From Symbioplanes lichenis (GTDB lineage: Bacteria > Actinomycetota > Actinomycetes > Mycobacteriales > Micromonosporaceae), in assembly GCF_030709675.1 (NCBI RefSeq), contig NZ_JAUZQD010000018.1:124001-188000 (forward strand): DNA of 64,000 nucleotides. Direction: 5' to 3'. The notes under the pieces were generated by a model. That model ran no database searches, had not been told where the DNA came from, and saw nothing but the letters and a program-made list of their open reading frames with translations. Of the stretch, positions 33,615 through 42,149 are shown in pieces. The first letter of the stretch is position 1; each line of letters starts with the position of its first letter. A program made the translations under genes and the position numbers.

Positions 33615-35036
33615 TCACGGCCGGTCTATGTGGCGGGGGAGGCGGCGGTCGAGGGCCGTGAGCAGCAGCAGGATCGAGCTGCCGGCGATGAGCCCCGTGG
33701 CGATCGAGTGCAGGCCCGCGTCGGTCACCCCGTGGGCATAGCTGAGGCTGATCAGGCTCGAGGCGAGAATCGCGCCCAGATAGGCAAAGGTCCGCATCAG
33801 GCCGGCCGCCGTCCCGGCATCGCGCGCGGGCGACTGGGCGTAGAGGGCACCCTGGTTCCCGACCGCCCCGAGCGAAGCGGTCACGCCGAAGGCGACGGTG
33901 AGGGCGATGATGGCGGCTGTGGGCGTACCGACGGTCATGAACCGGAGGGTGACCGCCACGCCCAGCGCGACCACCGCGGCGGCCAGCAGTGGCCCCCGCA
34001 CCGCGTTGCGCCGGGCCACCGGGGCCGTGACCAGCGCCGACATCCCCGTCATGGGCAACATCACCAGCCCCGCGAGGGCCGCCGACAGCCCCTTGCCGTC
34101 CTGCACCCATTGCGTGACGCCGTACATGAGCGAGTACATGACCAGCTGCGTGCAGAGCTGCCGCACATAGGTACGGGTCAGCCCGCCGTTGCTCCGCAGC
34201 AGCCGGAGGTCCACGAGCGGAGACGTCGCCCGCAACTCCCGTACCGTCAGAACGACCAGGAGCATCAGCGCCGCGGCGAGCGCCGGCCACCTCGCCCCGC
34301 CGCCACTCAACGAGAGCAGGAATCCGAGCAGGCACGAGAAGGTCGCCGCGAACAGCAGGACGCCGACGAGATCAATGTCCCGGGCCCAGGTGCGTACGGT
34401 GTCGATGGGCTCGTCCGCTGGAACCCACAGCCGGGCCATCACGAACGCCAGCACCGCCACCGGCAGGTTGACGAGAAACACGATCCGCCACCCGAACGCC
34501 CCGACCAGCACCCCACCCAGCGGCAACCCGAGCGCGGCCGTCAACTGCCCCGCCATCGTGATCGCCCCGAGCACCCCGCCGGGCGCCGCGATCCCGGCCC
34601 GCTCCGCCCGGCGCCGGATGAGCAGCATCGCCGTCGGATAGCCGGCCGAGGTGCCGACGCCGATCACCACCCGCGCGACTGTCAGCAGGGTCAGGCTCTG
34701 CGCCAAGCTGCCGATCAGCCCGCCGGCGAAAACCAGCGAGATCCCCGCCAGGAAGACCCGCCGCGGCCCGAACCGCCCCGCCACCTTGCCCAGCGCAGGC
34801 TGAGCGGTGGCACTCGCCACGTAGAGAACGGCGACAAGCACGGCCGTACGCCCGGCCGGCACCGAAAACCGCGCTGCGATCGGCACCAGCGCCGTAGCAA
34901 TGATCGAGCTGTTGATCGGATTCAACGCCGACCCCACCACCAGCGGCACCATGAACCGCCACCCGAACGCCCCGCCGCCCGCCCCGCGCCCGGCCACAGC
35001 CCCGGCCCCCCGCCCGGAACTCGCTGTATCAGCCAC
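33615..35036 (-). CDS. MFS (DHA2-type) multidrug efflux transporter
   Basis: About 473 residues, GTG 35036, chosen because TAGGGT lies 7 nt upstream (leaderless); GTG 35045 is the alternative. About 13-14 helices with family motifs: ARVVIGVGTSAGYPTAMLLI (motif C-like region), GRFGPRRVFLAG (motif A, loop 2-3), the proline/glycine-rich GGVLVGAFGWRIVFLVNLP typical of DHA2 proteins, and VPADEPIDTVRTWARDIDLVGV between halves. It exports hydrophobic compounds using the proton gradient. No linked regulator is seen. Confidence 0.9.
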   Translation of the reverse strand: MADTASSGRGAGAVAGRGAGGGAFGWRFMVPLVVGSALNPINSSIIATALVPIAARFSVPAGRTAVLVAVLYVASATAQPALGKVAGRFGPRRVFLAGISLVFAGGLIGSLAQSLTLLTVARVVIGVGTSAGYPTAMLLIRRRAERAGIAAPGGVLGAITMAGQLTAALGLPLGGVLVGAFGWRIVFLVNLPVAVLAFVMARLWVPADEPIDTVRTWARDIDLVGVLLFAATFSCLLGFLLSLSGGGARWPALAAALMLLVVLTVRELRATSPLVDLRLLRSNGGLTRTYVRQLCTQLVMYSLMYGVTQWVQDGKGLSAALAGLVMLPMTGMSALVTAPVARRNAVRGPLLAAAVVALGVAVTLRFMTVGTPTAAIIALTVAFGVTASLGAVGNQGALYAQSPARDAGTAAGLMRTFAYLGAILASSLISLSYAHGVTDAGLHSIATGLIAGSSILLLLTALDRRLPRHIDRP

Positions 35037-35043
35037 GCATCTC

Positions 35044-35049
35044 ACCCTA
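35044..35049 (-). promoter_or_regulatory. Putative -10 box of the MFS gene
   Basis: TAGGGT on the minus strand, 7 nt before GTG 35036, fitting a leaderless transcript. This spacing decided the start. Confidence 0.5.
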
Positions 35050-35504
35050 GGCCGCCGCCCGCCCCAAGCACCTGTCTACCTGGTCACGCCGCCCCGCTCT
35101 CCCACCCGCCGCCTTTGGCCAGTTGCCCGCCGCTCGTCGCTGCCTTGCTTGTTGCCCCGCTCTCGCCAGCCACCCGTCACCCGCCGCTGGTCGCCGACCG
35201 CTCGTCGCTGGCTGCCGTTCGCCGCCACCCCTGGCCCGCGCTCTTCACCGGCCGCACGTCGCCCGCTGCTCTTCGTCCGCTCTTAGTCCGCGGGGCCGTC
35301 CTGCGCTGACGCCTTCTTCTGCCCCGGCTCGCCGCCTGCCCTTTCACCCGGGGCCGGCCCGCGCTGTCGCTGAACTCCGCCGCCGCTCGCCGTCACCTCG
35401 ATGACGGCCCTCGCTGTCGCCACCCTCCGCTGCCACTCGCCGTCACCTCGATGACGGCCTTTGCCGCGGCCGCTCGGACCGGACAGCGCGTGGCTCGGAA
35501 ACGC
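35050..35504. other. Gene-free stretch with a duplicated hairpin
   Basis: No gene is supported. Two identical hairpins GCCGTCA-CCTCGA-TGACGGC lie at 35389-35408 and 35439-35458, exactly 50 bp apart, within longer direct repeats (ACTCGCCGTCACCTCGATGA-like). They lie beyond the tRNA-His terminator. Confidence 0.7.
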
Positions 35505-35532
35505 AAAAAGCCCGCTCCTCGGAGCGGGCTTT
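35505..35532 (-). terminator. Terminator of tRNA-His
   Basis: A 10-bp stem AGCCCGCTCC/GGAGCGGGCT (35509-35518 with 35521-35530). On the minus strand it ends in TTTTT, about 10 nt after the tRNA 3' end. Confidence 0.9.
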
Positions 35533-35541
35533 CGCACTGCA

Positions 35542-35618
35542 TGGGGTGATCGACGGGACTTGAACCCGCGACCCCCTGGACCACAACCAGGTGCTCTACC
35601 AACTGAGCTACGACCACC
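35542..35618 (-). tRNA. tRNA-His (GTG)
   Basis: Cloverleaf on the minus strand: acceptor GTGGTCG/CGATCAC with the extra 5' G-1 opposite C73 that marks tRNA-His, anticodon stem CCTGG/CCAGG with loop TTGTGGT (anticodon GTG at 35582-35584) and T-arm GCGGG-TTCAAGT-CCCGT. CCA is encoded (35542-35544). It is followed by a clear terminator and lies next to orn. Confidence 0.97.
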
Positions 35619-35710
35619 ATGCCGACCGCCGCGAAGATCTCCCTCGCAGCGTGCGCCGGACAAGCATAGCTGGGTCCCCCACCACCCTGTCGACCGGGTT
35701 ACCCGAGCGG

Positions 35711-35798
35711 GTGCCACCGGCCCACCGAGCAGGTGGCACCGGCCCACCGAGCAGGTGGCACCGGCCCACCGAGCAGATGGCACCGGCCCACGGAGCCG
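35711..35798. repeat. Four-copy 22-bp tandem repeat beyond the orn stop
   Basis: Units of GTGGCACCGGCCCACCGAGC-type at 35711, 35733, 35755 and 35777, with minor changes in the first and last copies. The array ends 7 bp from the orn stop codon, in the spacer to tRNA-His. Confidence 0.95.
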
Positions 35799-35804
35799 GG
35801 GCGG

Positions 35805-36395
35805 TCAGAGCTCGGCGGCGATGGCGCGGGCCTGCTCGACGTCCGGGCCGGGGAGCGGGACGAAGACGGTGCGACGGTAGTACTCGAGCTCGCGGATGCT
35901 CTCGCGGATGTCGGCGAGCGCCCGGTGGGCGAGACCCTTCTGGGGCTGGCCGAAGTAGACCCGGGGGTACCAGCGGCGGGTCAGCTCCTTGATCGAGGAC
36001 ACGTCGATCATCCGGTAGTGCAGGAAGTCGTCCAACTCCGGCATGTCCCGGGCCAGGAACCCGCGGTCCGTGGCGATCGAGTTGCCGCAGAGCGGGGCCG
36101 TGCGCGGATTCGGGACGTACTGCTTGACGTAGTCGAGGACGGCCGCCTCGGCCTCCGCCATCGTCACGGTCGAGCGCCGCACCTCCTCGGTCAGCCCCGA
36201 CTTGGCGTGCATGTCCCGCACCACCTGGGGCATCGCGTCGAGCGCCGCGTCGTCGGCGTGGATCACGAGGTCGACACCCTCGCCGAGCACGTTCAGATCG
36301 GGACCGGTGACGAGCGCCGCCACCTCGATCAGGGCATCCTTGCCGAGATCGAGGCCGGTCATCTCACAATCGATCCACACGAGAAGATCAGCCAC
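35805..36395 (-). CDS. orn: Oligoribonuclease
   Basis: 196 residues, GTG 36395. DEDDh exonuclease motifs are complete: [10 protein letters not shown] (Asp9, Glu11), [11 protein letters not shown] (third Asp) and [11 protein letters not shown] (His and last Asp). Orn degrades 2-5-nt RNAs, including pGpG, the last step of c-di-GMP breakdown, so it is a downstream partner of the GGDEF-EAL enzyme in this window. A TAGGCT box lies 6 nt before the start, indicating a leaderless message. An orn/tRNA-His pairing also occurs in other actinomycetes. Confidence 0.97.
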   Translation of the reverse strand: MADLLVWIDCEMTGLDLGKDALIEVAALVTGPDLNVLGEGVDLVIHADDAALDAMPQVVRDMHAKSGLTEEVRRSTVTMAEAEAAVLDYVKQYVPNPRTAPLCGNSIATDRGFLARDMPELDDFLHYRMIDVSSIKELTRRWYPRVYFGQPQKGLAHRALADIRESIRELEYYRRTVFVPLPGPDVEQARAIAAEL

Positions 36396-36401
36396 CCGCC
36401 C

Positions 36402-36407
36402 AGCCTA
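36402..36407 (-). promoter_or_regulatory. Putative -10 box of orn
   Basis: TAGGCT on the minus strand, 6 nt before GTG 36395. Confidence 0.5.
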
Positions 36408-36549
36408 CGCGCACACCCGGTACAGCGCGGAAGCCTCCGCCCGTACCCACCTGATCGGGAGCCACGCACCCAGCCGGACAGAATCACCCAAGAATGCCTT
36501 ATTCGGTCGCACCTCTACCCAGCCGGGCGCGACAGCCCCTAAACTGGTC

Positions 36550-36627
36550 TTAACGGACGAAGCCCCCCTTCGGTAACTCCGTTCCCCCGGTAAAGGGCCC
36601 TCCGCGCCGGCAGCGCGGAGGGCCCTT
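36550..36627 (+). ncRNA. Candidate 6C small RNA
   Basis: A compact intergenic unit on the plus strand: TAAACT (about 36539) could be the -10. It is followed by a hairpin CGAAG-CCCCC-CTTCG with six consecutive Cs, enclosed by ACGGA/TCCGT, a second C-rich stretch (TTCCCCCGG, five Cs) and a 14-bp terminator-like hairpin ending at 36627. This fits the actinobacterial 6C RNA, defined by two stem-loops with C-runs. The second run is one C short of the definition. The 3' end is inferred from the terminator. The known role of 6C RNAs (mycobacteria) is base-pairing with mRNA through the C-rich loops. Confidence 0.6.
36593..36627. terminator. Perfect 14-bp hairpin, probably bidirectional
   Basis: AAGGGCCCTCCGCG pairs with CGCGGAGGGCCCTT around a 7-nt loop. 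It serves the plus-strand small RNA and lies about 50 nt beyond the stop of the minus-strand gene at 36679. U-tracts are short (TTTA on the minus side). Confidence 0.8.
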
Positions 36628-36678
36628 CGGTGTCTGCGATTGTCGTTTCGCCGGGCCGGCCTTCTCAGCCGGCCTCGA

Positions 36679-39600
36679 TCACTCCTTGCCGGAGCCCCGC
36701 CCGATCCCCCGCCGCGGCGGCCGCGTCAATTTCATCGGCGGCTCCAGATCAGCCGGATCCGGCGCCGGCAGGCCCGCCGCGGTGAAGCCCTTCCGCCGCC
36801 GCTTGGCCGCCCCGTTGCCGAGCAACTCGGCCACCTCAGCCTTGTAGTCACCAAGCACCGAAGACCCCTCCCCCTTGCGCGCCTCCGACTCGGCAGTCGC
36901 GGGCGCGTCGCTCTCCGCTTCGCCGCGCTCCGGGGCAGGCTGGGCAACCGTGGGGCTGCCGACCTTCGCATCGGGCGCGCGCTCGACCTCTGCGCCGGCC
37001 GTCTGCTCGACCTCTGCGCCGGCCGCCTGCTCGACCTTCGGGCTGGGCGTGCGCTCCACCTTCGGGCCGGCCGTCTGCTCGACCTCCGCGCCGGGCCTGC
37101 GCTCGACCTCTGCGCTGGGCGTGCGCTCGACGTCGGCGCTGGGCGTGCGCTCGACGTCGGCGCTGGGCGTACGCTCGGCCGTCGACATGACCTCCGATCG
37201 CGGCCCGGCAATGCGCGTCTCGGTGAGCTGGTCCCCCTTCGCACCCGCATGACCCGAGCCCGGTCGCGCCTCAGAGTCCGACGCCGGCCGCGGCCCCGAA
37301 CCGCTCAGCGGCACCGCCCGAGAACCAGGAACCACCGGCCAAGCCGAAGGTCGCCCATCGCCCCCAGCCGGACGAGCCTCAGGCGCCGGGGCCGGAACCC
37401 GCCTCGGCAACGGCCCACCCGCCGTCGGAGCCATGACCGTCCCGGCCTTCGACGCTTGTCCAGCTCCAGCTCCAGCTCCAGCTCCAGCTCCAGCCCTAGC
37501 CTCGGCCTCAGCCGTCGCCGCCGGAGCCGAAGCCGACTTCGACTCGTCGGAAACCGGACGGCCCGACGGCAGCTGCACCTGCTCGGGAGGGGCCGTCGAC
37601 TCTGCGATGGGCGCGGAGGCCAGCTGCGGCTCCTTGGCGACCGTGACGGTGGGCTTGCCTTCCCCGCTTGCCATCGAGGTCGACTTCTCCTCGCCCGCGG
37701 CCGGGACATGCTTTTCGTCGGCCGCCGCCGGGACGGCCTTGTCGTCGGCCGCCGCCGGGACGGCCTTGTCGTTGGCCGCTACCGGGGCAGCTTCGTCGTT
37801 AGCCGACACCGGACCGGCTTTGTCGTTGGCCGCCGCCGGGACGGGCTGCCGCTGCGGCTCGACCGGTCGCGAAGGCCCCGGGACCGACGGCCGCGAAGGC
37901 GCCGGTACAGGCCGCGGGGGCGCCGGAGCAGGCGCCGGCTTGGCGCGATCAGCCGACGTGCCACTCGCCGACGGGGACGTGGCCGAACCAGACGGCGCAG
38001 CCGCAGCCGATCCAGCGGTCGGCGCAGCAGCGGTCGGCGCCGCGGCAGCGGTTGGCGCAGCGGCAGCGGTTGGCACGGCGGCGGACGGCCGAGGAGCAGT
38101 GGGCGCGGCGGCCGTTGGCGAGGCCGCCGGAGTGGCTACGCGTGAAGTGGCGGCGGACGGGGCGGCGGGCTGCTGGGGCTTCGGGGTGATGCCTACGCGC
38201 GGGGAGTCGGCTCGGGTCAGGCCCGTGGCGGCCCAGGCGTTGGCGGGCGGGCCGCCGAAGAGAGCGTTGCGCGGTGTCGCCTTGGCCGGGCGGGTCGGCT
38301 TGGTGGCCGGCTTCGCCTCGGCGGCGGGCGACGGCTCGGGCTCAGCGACGGGCGACGGCTTGGGCTCAGCGACGGGCTCCGGCTTGGGGGCGGGCGTGGA
38401 CGACGGCCTCGGCTCGGGGGCAGACGGCGGCTTCGACGCAGCAGTAGGCGTCGGCTGCGTGCCGGCAGCGGGCTTGGCCTCGGCGGCCGGCCTGGCAACA
38501 GGCTGGACGGCAGCGGGCTTGGCGTCGGCAGCGGGCTTGGCCTCGGCGGCGGGCGTCGCCACGGTGGCGGGCTGGGCGGCGGCGGGCGTCGGGCTGGTGG
38601 CCGGGGGCTGCTTGGTGTCGGCGGCGGGCGCCTTGGTGGGCAGCGGCGAGGGAGACGCGGGCGCTGGCGGGGCGGGCGGCTTTGTGGCGGGGATTGGGGT
38701 GGGCTTGGCCAGCGGGTGCGGGATCGGCTTCGGGTCCGCTGCTCGGGACGGCTTGGTAGGCGCGGCGGAACCGGCGGTCGCGGCGGGTGCGGCGGTCACG
38801 GCAGGAGCGGCGGTCACGGCAGGAGCGGTCGGAGCAGCAGTCGCGGAAGGCGCGGCAGAAGACGAAGAAGCAGCAGGAGCGGCGGGTGCGACAGGAGCGG
38901 CGGGCTTGGTGAGGTTGGGGTTTTGTTTGGCGGCGGCCTTCGCCAGGGCTGCTCGGTGGGCGGCTACTGCGGCGGCGGCTCGGGCTTCGGTTTCTTTGGC
39001 TCGGGCGGCGGCGGTTTCGGCTACCCAGGCTCCTACGGCGGAGGCTTCGAAGATGGGGAGGTCGGCTGGGCGGGCACCCGGAGCAGGCTGCGCGGCGGGG
39101 GACGCCGGGCGGGCGCCGGGAGTTGCGAGGGACGCCGGGCGGGCGGCGGGCGCGGCCGGAGACACCGAGCGGGCGGCGGGTGCGGCCGGAGACACCGGGC
39201 GGGTGGTGGGGGCTGCCGGTGACACCGGGCGGGCGGCGGGGGTCTGGCTCGGGGTGCGGGTGGGGAGGAGCTTGAGGGGTTCGCCCGGGGCCGGCTTGGC
39301 GGTGGGGGCGATCGGCTGAGTGGGGGCGTCCGGGGAAGCGCCGGCAGAGGGAGCGACGGCGACAGCGGAAACCGCGGCGGGAGAGGCGGCCGGAGAGGCA
39401 ACGACGGAAGGAGAGACGGCGGCCGCAGGGACGACGGAGGGAGAGACGGAGGCGGCTGGGGTGGTGGGGCGTGGGGGCCAGACCAGGGAGGGCGGGCGGG
39501 TTCGGGATTGGGTGTCGGCGAGGGTTCGGGGGCGGTGGGAGGCGGCGTGGCGGCCGCCGCCGGTGCGGCTCAGGGGGAGGGGGGCGCCGATTGCTTGCAT

Positions 39601-40293
39601 CAGGCTGGGGACCTGGCTGGGTTCGACGACGTAGACGACCTCGCGGCGGCGGGCGGGCCAGCCGAGGATGATCATGCCGAGCATGACGAGGAGGGTGCCG
39701 GCGGTCAGGAGGCCCCAGGTGGCCTGGTTGAGCCAGCCGGGCTGGACCGCCGCGGTGCTTTCCAGGCGTACGCCCGGCTGGGCCGCCGGGTTCATGATGA
39801 TCAGCGAGTACGGGGTGTCGCGCATCTCGGCCGGGTTCCAGGAGACCGAGCCGCGCCCCGTCGCCAGCCAGAAGTCCGCCTTGCCGGGCAGTTGCTCCGG
39901 GGCGCGCGTGCCCGGGACCAGTTTGCCGGTCACGGGGAGGGCGCCGGTGCCCAGGTCGATCGAGGCGACCGCGATGCGGGGCAGGTCGGCCAGGTACGCC
40001 GCGGCGTCGGCGGCCGGGGCGAGGCCGACGAAGGCCGGGCCCTGGGCGGTGTCCGCGGTGACGCGCAGGCGGGTGTCGCCGACCCGGGCGAAGGGGGCGT
40101 CAGCGCGCAGCAGCCCGTCGACGTCGTCGACCACGACGGCGTAGCCGGACGTCGCGAGGCGCTGCATCGTTCCCGTGAACGCACCGCTCGCGTCGCGATG
40201 TTGCAGGGCGGCCCAGAACGCGGCCCCGGCGAGCAGTGCGGGCAGGCCGGCGGTCAGCAACAGCATGCCGAGGATCGTGCGGAGCAGCCGCAT
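36679..40293 (-). CDS. Giant Ala/Pro-rich two-helix membrane protein of unknown function
   Basis: 1204 residues, ATG 40293 with a GGGGA SD. A short N-terminus and first helix (about 4-28) lead to an outer domain of about 160 residues (VVVDDVDGLL, LPRIAVASIDLG, TGALPVTGKLVPG), then a second helix (about 192-212). The remaining roughly 990 residues are cytosolic and very rich in Ala, Pro, Ser, Thr, Lys and Glu, with many short degenerate repeats (PAAADDKAV, PxxEAKPAA). Near the C-terminus are nine 8-residue repeats of the RTPSADVE type. The last 60 residues are basic and more ordered (KRRRKGFTAAGLPAPDPADLEP). No enzymatic motif is seen. Possible roles are a scaffold, a spacer or a polar-organising protein. 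A terminator follows it. Confidence 0.8.
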   Translation of the reverse strand: MRLLRTILGMLLLTAGLPALLAGAAFWAALQHRDASGAFTGTMQRLATSGYAVVVDDVDGLLRADAPFARVGDTRLRVTADTAQGPAFVGLAPAADAAAYLADLPRIAVASIDLGTGALPVTGKLVPGTRAPEQLPGKADFWLATGRGSVSWNPAEMRDTPYSLIIMNPAAQPGVRLESTAAVQPGWLNQATWGLLTAGTLLVMLGMIILGWPARRREVVYVVEPSQVPSLMQAIGAPLPLSRTGGGRHAASHRPRTLADTQSRTRPPSLVWPPRPTTPAASVSPSVVPAAAVSPSVVASPAASPAAVSAVAVAPSAGASPDAPTQPIAPTAKPAPGEPLKLLPTRTPSQTPAARPVSPAAPTTRPVSPAAPAARSVSPAAPAARPASLATPGARPASPAAQPAPGARPADLPIFEASAVGAWVAETAAARAKETEARAAAAVAAHRAALAKAAAKQNPNLTKPAAPVAPAAPAASSSSAAPSATAAPTAPAVTAAPAVTAAPAATAGSAAPTKPSRAADPKPIPHPLAKPTPIPATKPPAPPAPASPSPLPTKAPAADTKQPPATSPTPAAAQPATVATPAAEAKPAADAKPAAVQPVARPAAEAKPAAGTQPTPTAASKPPSAPEPRPSSTPAPKPEPVAEPKPSPVAEPEPSPAAEAKPATKPTRPAKATPRNALFGGPPANAWAATGLTRADSPRVGITPKPQQPAAPSAATSRVATPAASPTAAAPTAPRPSAAVPTAAAAPTAAAAPTAAAPTAGSAAAAPSGSATSPSASGTSADRAKPAPAPAPPRPVPAPSRPSVPGPSRPVEPQRQPVPAAANDKAGPVSANDEAAPVAANDKAVPAAADDKAVPAAADEKHVPAAGEEKSTSMASGEGKPTVTVAKEPQLASAPIAESTAPPEQVQLPSGRPVSDESKSASAPAATAEAEARAGAGAGAGAGAGQASKAGTVMAPTAGGPLPRRVPAPAPEARPAGGDGRPSAWPVVPGSRAVPLSGSGPRPASDSEARPGSGHAGAKGDQLTETRIAGPRSEVMSTAERTPSADVERTPSADVERTPSAEVERRPGAEVEQTAGPKVERTPSPKVEQAAGAEVEQTAGAEVERAPDAKVGSPTVAQPAPERGEAESDAPATAESEARKGEGSSVLGDYKAEVAELLGNGAAKRRRKGFTAAGLPAPDPADLEPPMKLTRPPRRGIGRGSGKE
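36958..37173 (-). repeat. Nine 24-bp units encoding RTPSADVE-type octapeptides
   Basis: In-frame 24-bp period. Read from 37173 downward the units are RTPSADVE twice, RTPSAEVE, RRPGAEVE, QTAGPKVE, RTPSPKVE, QAAGAEVE, QTAGAEVE and RAPDAKVG. The copies nearest the N-terminal side are the most alike, suggesting recent slippage there. Confidence 0.95.
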
Positions 40294-40401
40294 CTCGATC
40301 TCCCCTTCTGGTCGGTACTGCGCTGGACCATACAGCGCTAAATACCACCAAAATGGGCAAACGACTCTTTAGCCCTCCAACGGTTTAAAAGGCGCCCCGG
40401 G

Positions 40402-42054
40402 TTACTGGATGTTCGCGGTCATCGTCAGCGTGGACTGGTCGATGTCGCTGGTCCGCACGGTGAACTTGAACGTCCACTGGCCCGCCATCGGCAACGCGAT
40501 GTCCCCGACCGCGTGGAAATCGGTGATGCGCAGGAGCGGCACCTCGATCGGCTCGATGCCCTTCGTCTCCAGGGCGGCCGTCGCGGACCACTCGACCACG
40601 GTGAGCGGCTTGTTGTCGGGCGTGTAGGCGTACAGGTGAATGGAGTTGTTGCCGACCGTCGCCGGGAAGATGTCGGCCTGCACGGTCATGGAGTCGTCGC
40701 GCAGGGTCTGGGAGACCGTCTGGGTGGTGGCCGCCGCGGTCTCGGCCGCCTCGGCGGTGCGCGGCGGGCTGATCTGGACCAGCGCGGACGTCACGCCGAG
40801 GACCACGGCGGTGATGGCCAGCTCCACGAAGACCGCGCGGCGCAGGATGCCGGGACGCTCGCCGGCCTGCTCCCGGACGAGCTTGCGGGAGAACGCCGCG
40901 ACGCCGACCACCAGGGCCGCCAGGCCGATCTTGACGAGGATCAGCCGGCCGTACGTGCTGTCGATCAGGCCCTGGAACGACGACACCTCGATCAGCGCGG
41001 ACACCGAGCCGGCGACGATGAGCGCGGCCACGGCGGTCGCGGCCCAGCGGGACCAGATCGGCAGGATCGCGCCGAGCTCGCGCTCGTTGGCCTGGCGGAG
41101 CAGGAAGCCGGCCAGCATCACCAGTCCGCCGAGCCAGACCGCCATCGCGGCGAGGTGGATGGCGTCGACGACCACCGAGACGCCGGCGACCGGGGAGGCC
41201 GTCGGGTGCCCGGTGAGCGGCCAGGTGGCGATCGCGCCGACGCCGAGGACGCCGAGCAGGGCCAGGTCGGCCTTGTTGTCCGCGCGGGCGCCGACCAGGA
41301 GCGGGCGCAGCAGGAACGCGGCCGCCACGATCACGCCCAGACGCACGAGCATCACGGCGCCGAAGGTGCTGCCCAGCACGTCCTGCAAATCCGAGAGGGA
41401 GACCCCGAACAGACCGGACCCCGTCGAGTACGGCGCCTGCAGCCACAACGCGAGCACGGTGCTCAGCAGCACGAGTCCCACGCCGGTCCACACCAGGCGC
41501 GCCGGCCCGGATCGGGGCAGGCGGTGGGGCCACAGGAGCGCGAGCACGAGCACCGGGCCGACGAGGAGGACCAGGCCCGCGTATCCGAGGTATTTGCCGA
41601 CCGGAATCAGCGCGCGCACCACCGGGTCGACATTCTGCGCGACTTCCGTCTCCGTGGGCGGAGTGGAGGCCGCCCCGACGGAGTAGAGCAGCGTGCCGGC
41701 GACGGGGTGGCTGTCGGCGGAGACGACGCGGTAGCTGACGAGATAGGTGCCGCGGCCGGCGCCCGTACGCACCGGGATCGTGACCGTCCCCCCGCTGGCC
41801 TGGGGCTCGCCCTGGTCCGCGCGGCTGCCGTCGGGCGCCAGCACCTGGATCTTGCCGGAGATCAGCTGCACCGACTCGCTGAAGGTCAGCGTGACCTTGT
41901 TGGGCGCGTCGGGGACGATCGTGTTGGCGCCCGGGTCGCTGGCCACGAGCGCGGCGTGCGCGCTGGCCGGAGCGGCCGGGCCGAGCAGCACTCCGGTGAG
42001 GCCGAGGAGCAGCCCGATCAGGGCCACGACGGCCCGGCGACGGTCGACGGTCAT
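40402..42054 (-). CDS. CopC-CopD fusion copper protein with C-terminal YtkA/FixH-like domain
   Basis: 550 residues, ATG 42054. Signal peptide ends APASA, so the mature protein should begin at His33 (HAALVASDPG), the copper-binding N-terminal His of CopC; DSHPVAG holds the second His. The CopC beta-sandwich (about 33-145) is followed by eight helices of CopD (about 165-430, GKYLGYAGLVLL, VDAIHLAAMAVWLGGLVML) and an outer beta domain (about 445-550, TVQADIFPATVGNNSIHLYAY) like YtkA. It would bind copper outside and pass it across the membrane. Divergent from the ECF sigma factor and next to thiol-redox genes. Confidence 0.93.
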   Translation of the reverse strand: MTVDRRRAVVALIGLLLGLTGVLLGPAAPASAHAALVASDPGANTIVPDAPNKVTLTFSESVQLISGKIQVLAPDGSRADQGEPQASGGTVTIPVRTGAGRGTYLVSYRVVSADSHPVAGTLLYSVGAASTPPTETEVAQNVDPVVRALIPVGKYLGYAGLVLLVGPVLVLALLWPHRLPRSGPARLVWTGVGLVLLSTVLALWLQAPYSTGSGLFGVSLSDLQDVLGSTFGAVMLVRLGVIVAAAFLLRPLLVGARADNKADLALLGVLGVGAIATWPLTGHPTASPVAGVSVVVDAIHLAAMAVWLGGLVMLAGFLLRQANERELGAILPIWSRWAATAVAALIVAGSVSALIEVSSFQGLIDSTYGRLILVKIGLAALVVGVAAFSRKLVREQAGERPGILRRAVFVELAITAVVLGVTSALVQISPPRTAEAAETAAATTQTVSQTLRDDSMTVQADIFPATVGNNSIHLYAYTPDNKPLTVVEWSATAALETKGIEPIEVPLLRITDFHAVGDIALPMAGQWTFKFTVRTSDIDQSTLTMTANIQ

Positions 42055-42135
42055 GCGAGTGAGGCTCCCCCAACGGCGGACAGGCGGACTAAACGTGCCA
42101 CAGTTCCCGGCGGATCTGCCACTTGATGACGGGCG

Positions 42136-42141
42136 TACCAT
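42136..42141 (+). promoter_or_regulatory. Putative -10 box of the ECF sigma gene
   Basis: TACCAT, 8 nt before GTG 42150. No SD precedes the GTG, so a leaderless mRNA is likely. Confidence 0.45.
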
Positions 42142-42149
42142 CTCGGTTT

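Noticed and set aside
36460-36600. Possible riboswitch (c-di-AMP type) on the minus strand upstream of orn
   Set aside because: Some GGGGGAAC and GGGTGATTC words are suggestive, but the required conserved blocks and order are not met. The plus-strand 6C reading explains the hairpins better.
37433-39319. Long plus-strand Gly/Ala-rich open frame resembling a PE-PGRS protein
   Set aside because: It is the antisense of the Ala/Pro-rich low-complexity gene at 36679-40293. GC-rich Ala/Pro codons read as Gly/Ala on the other strand, and there is no start signal or PE domain.
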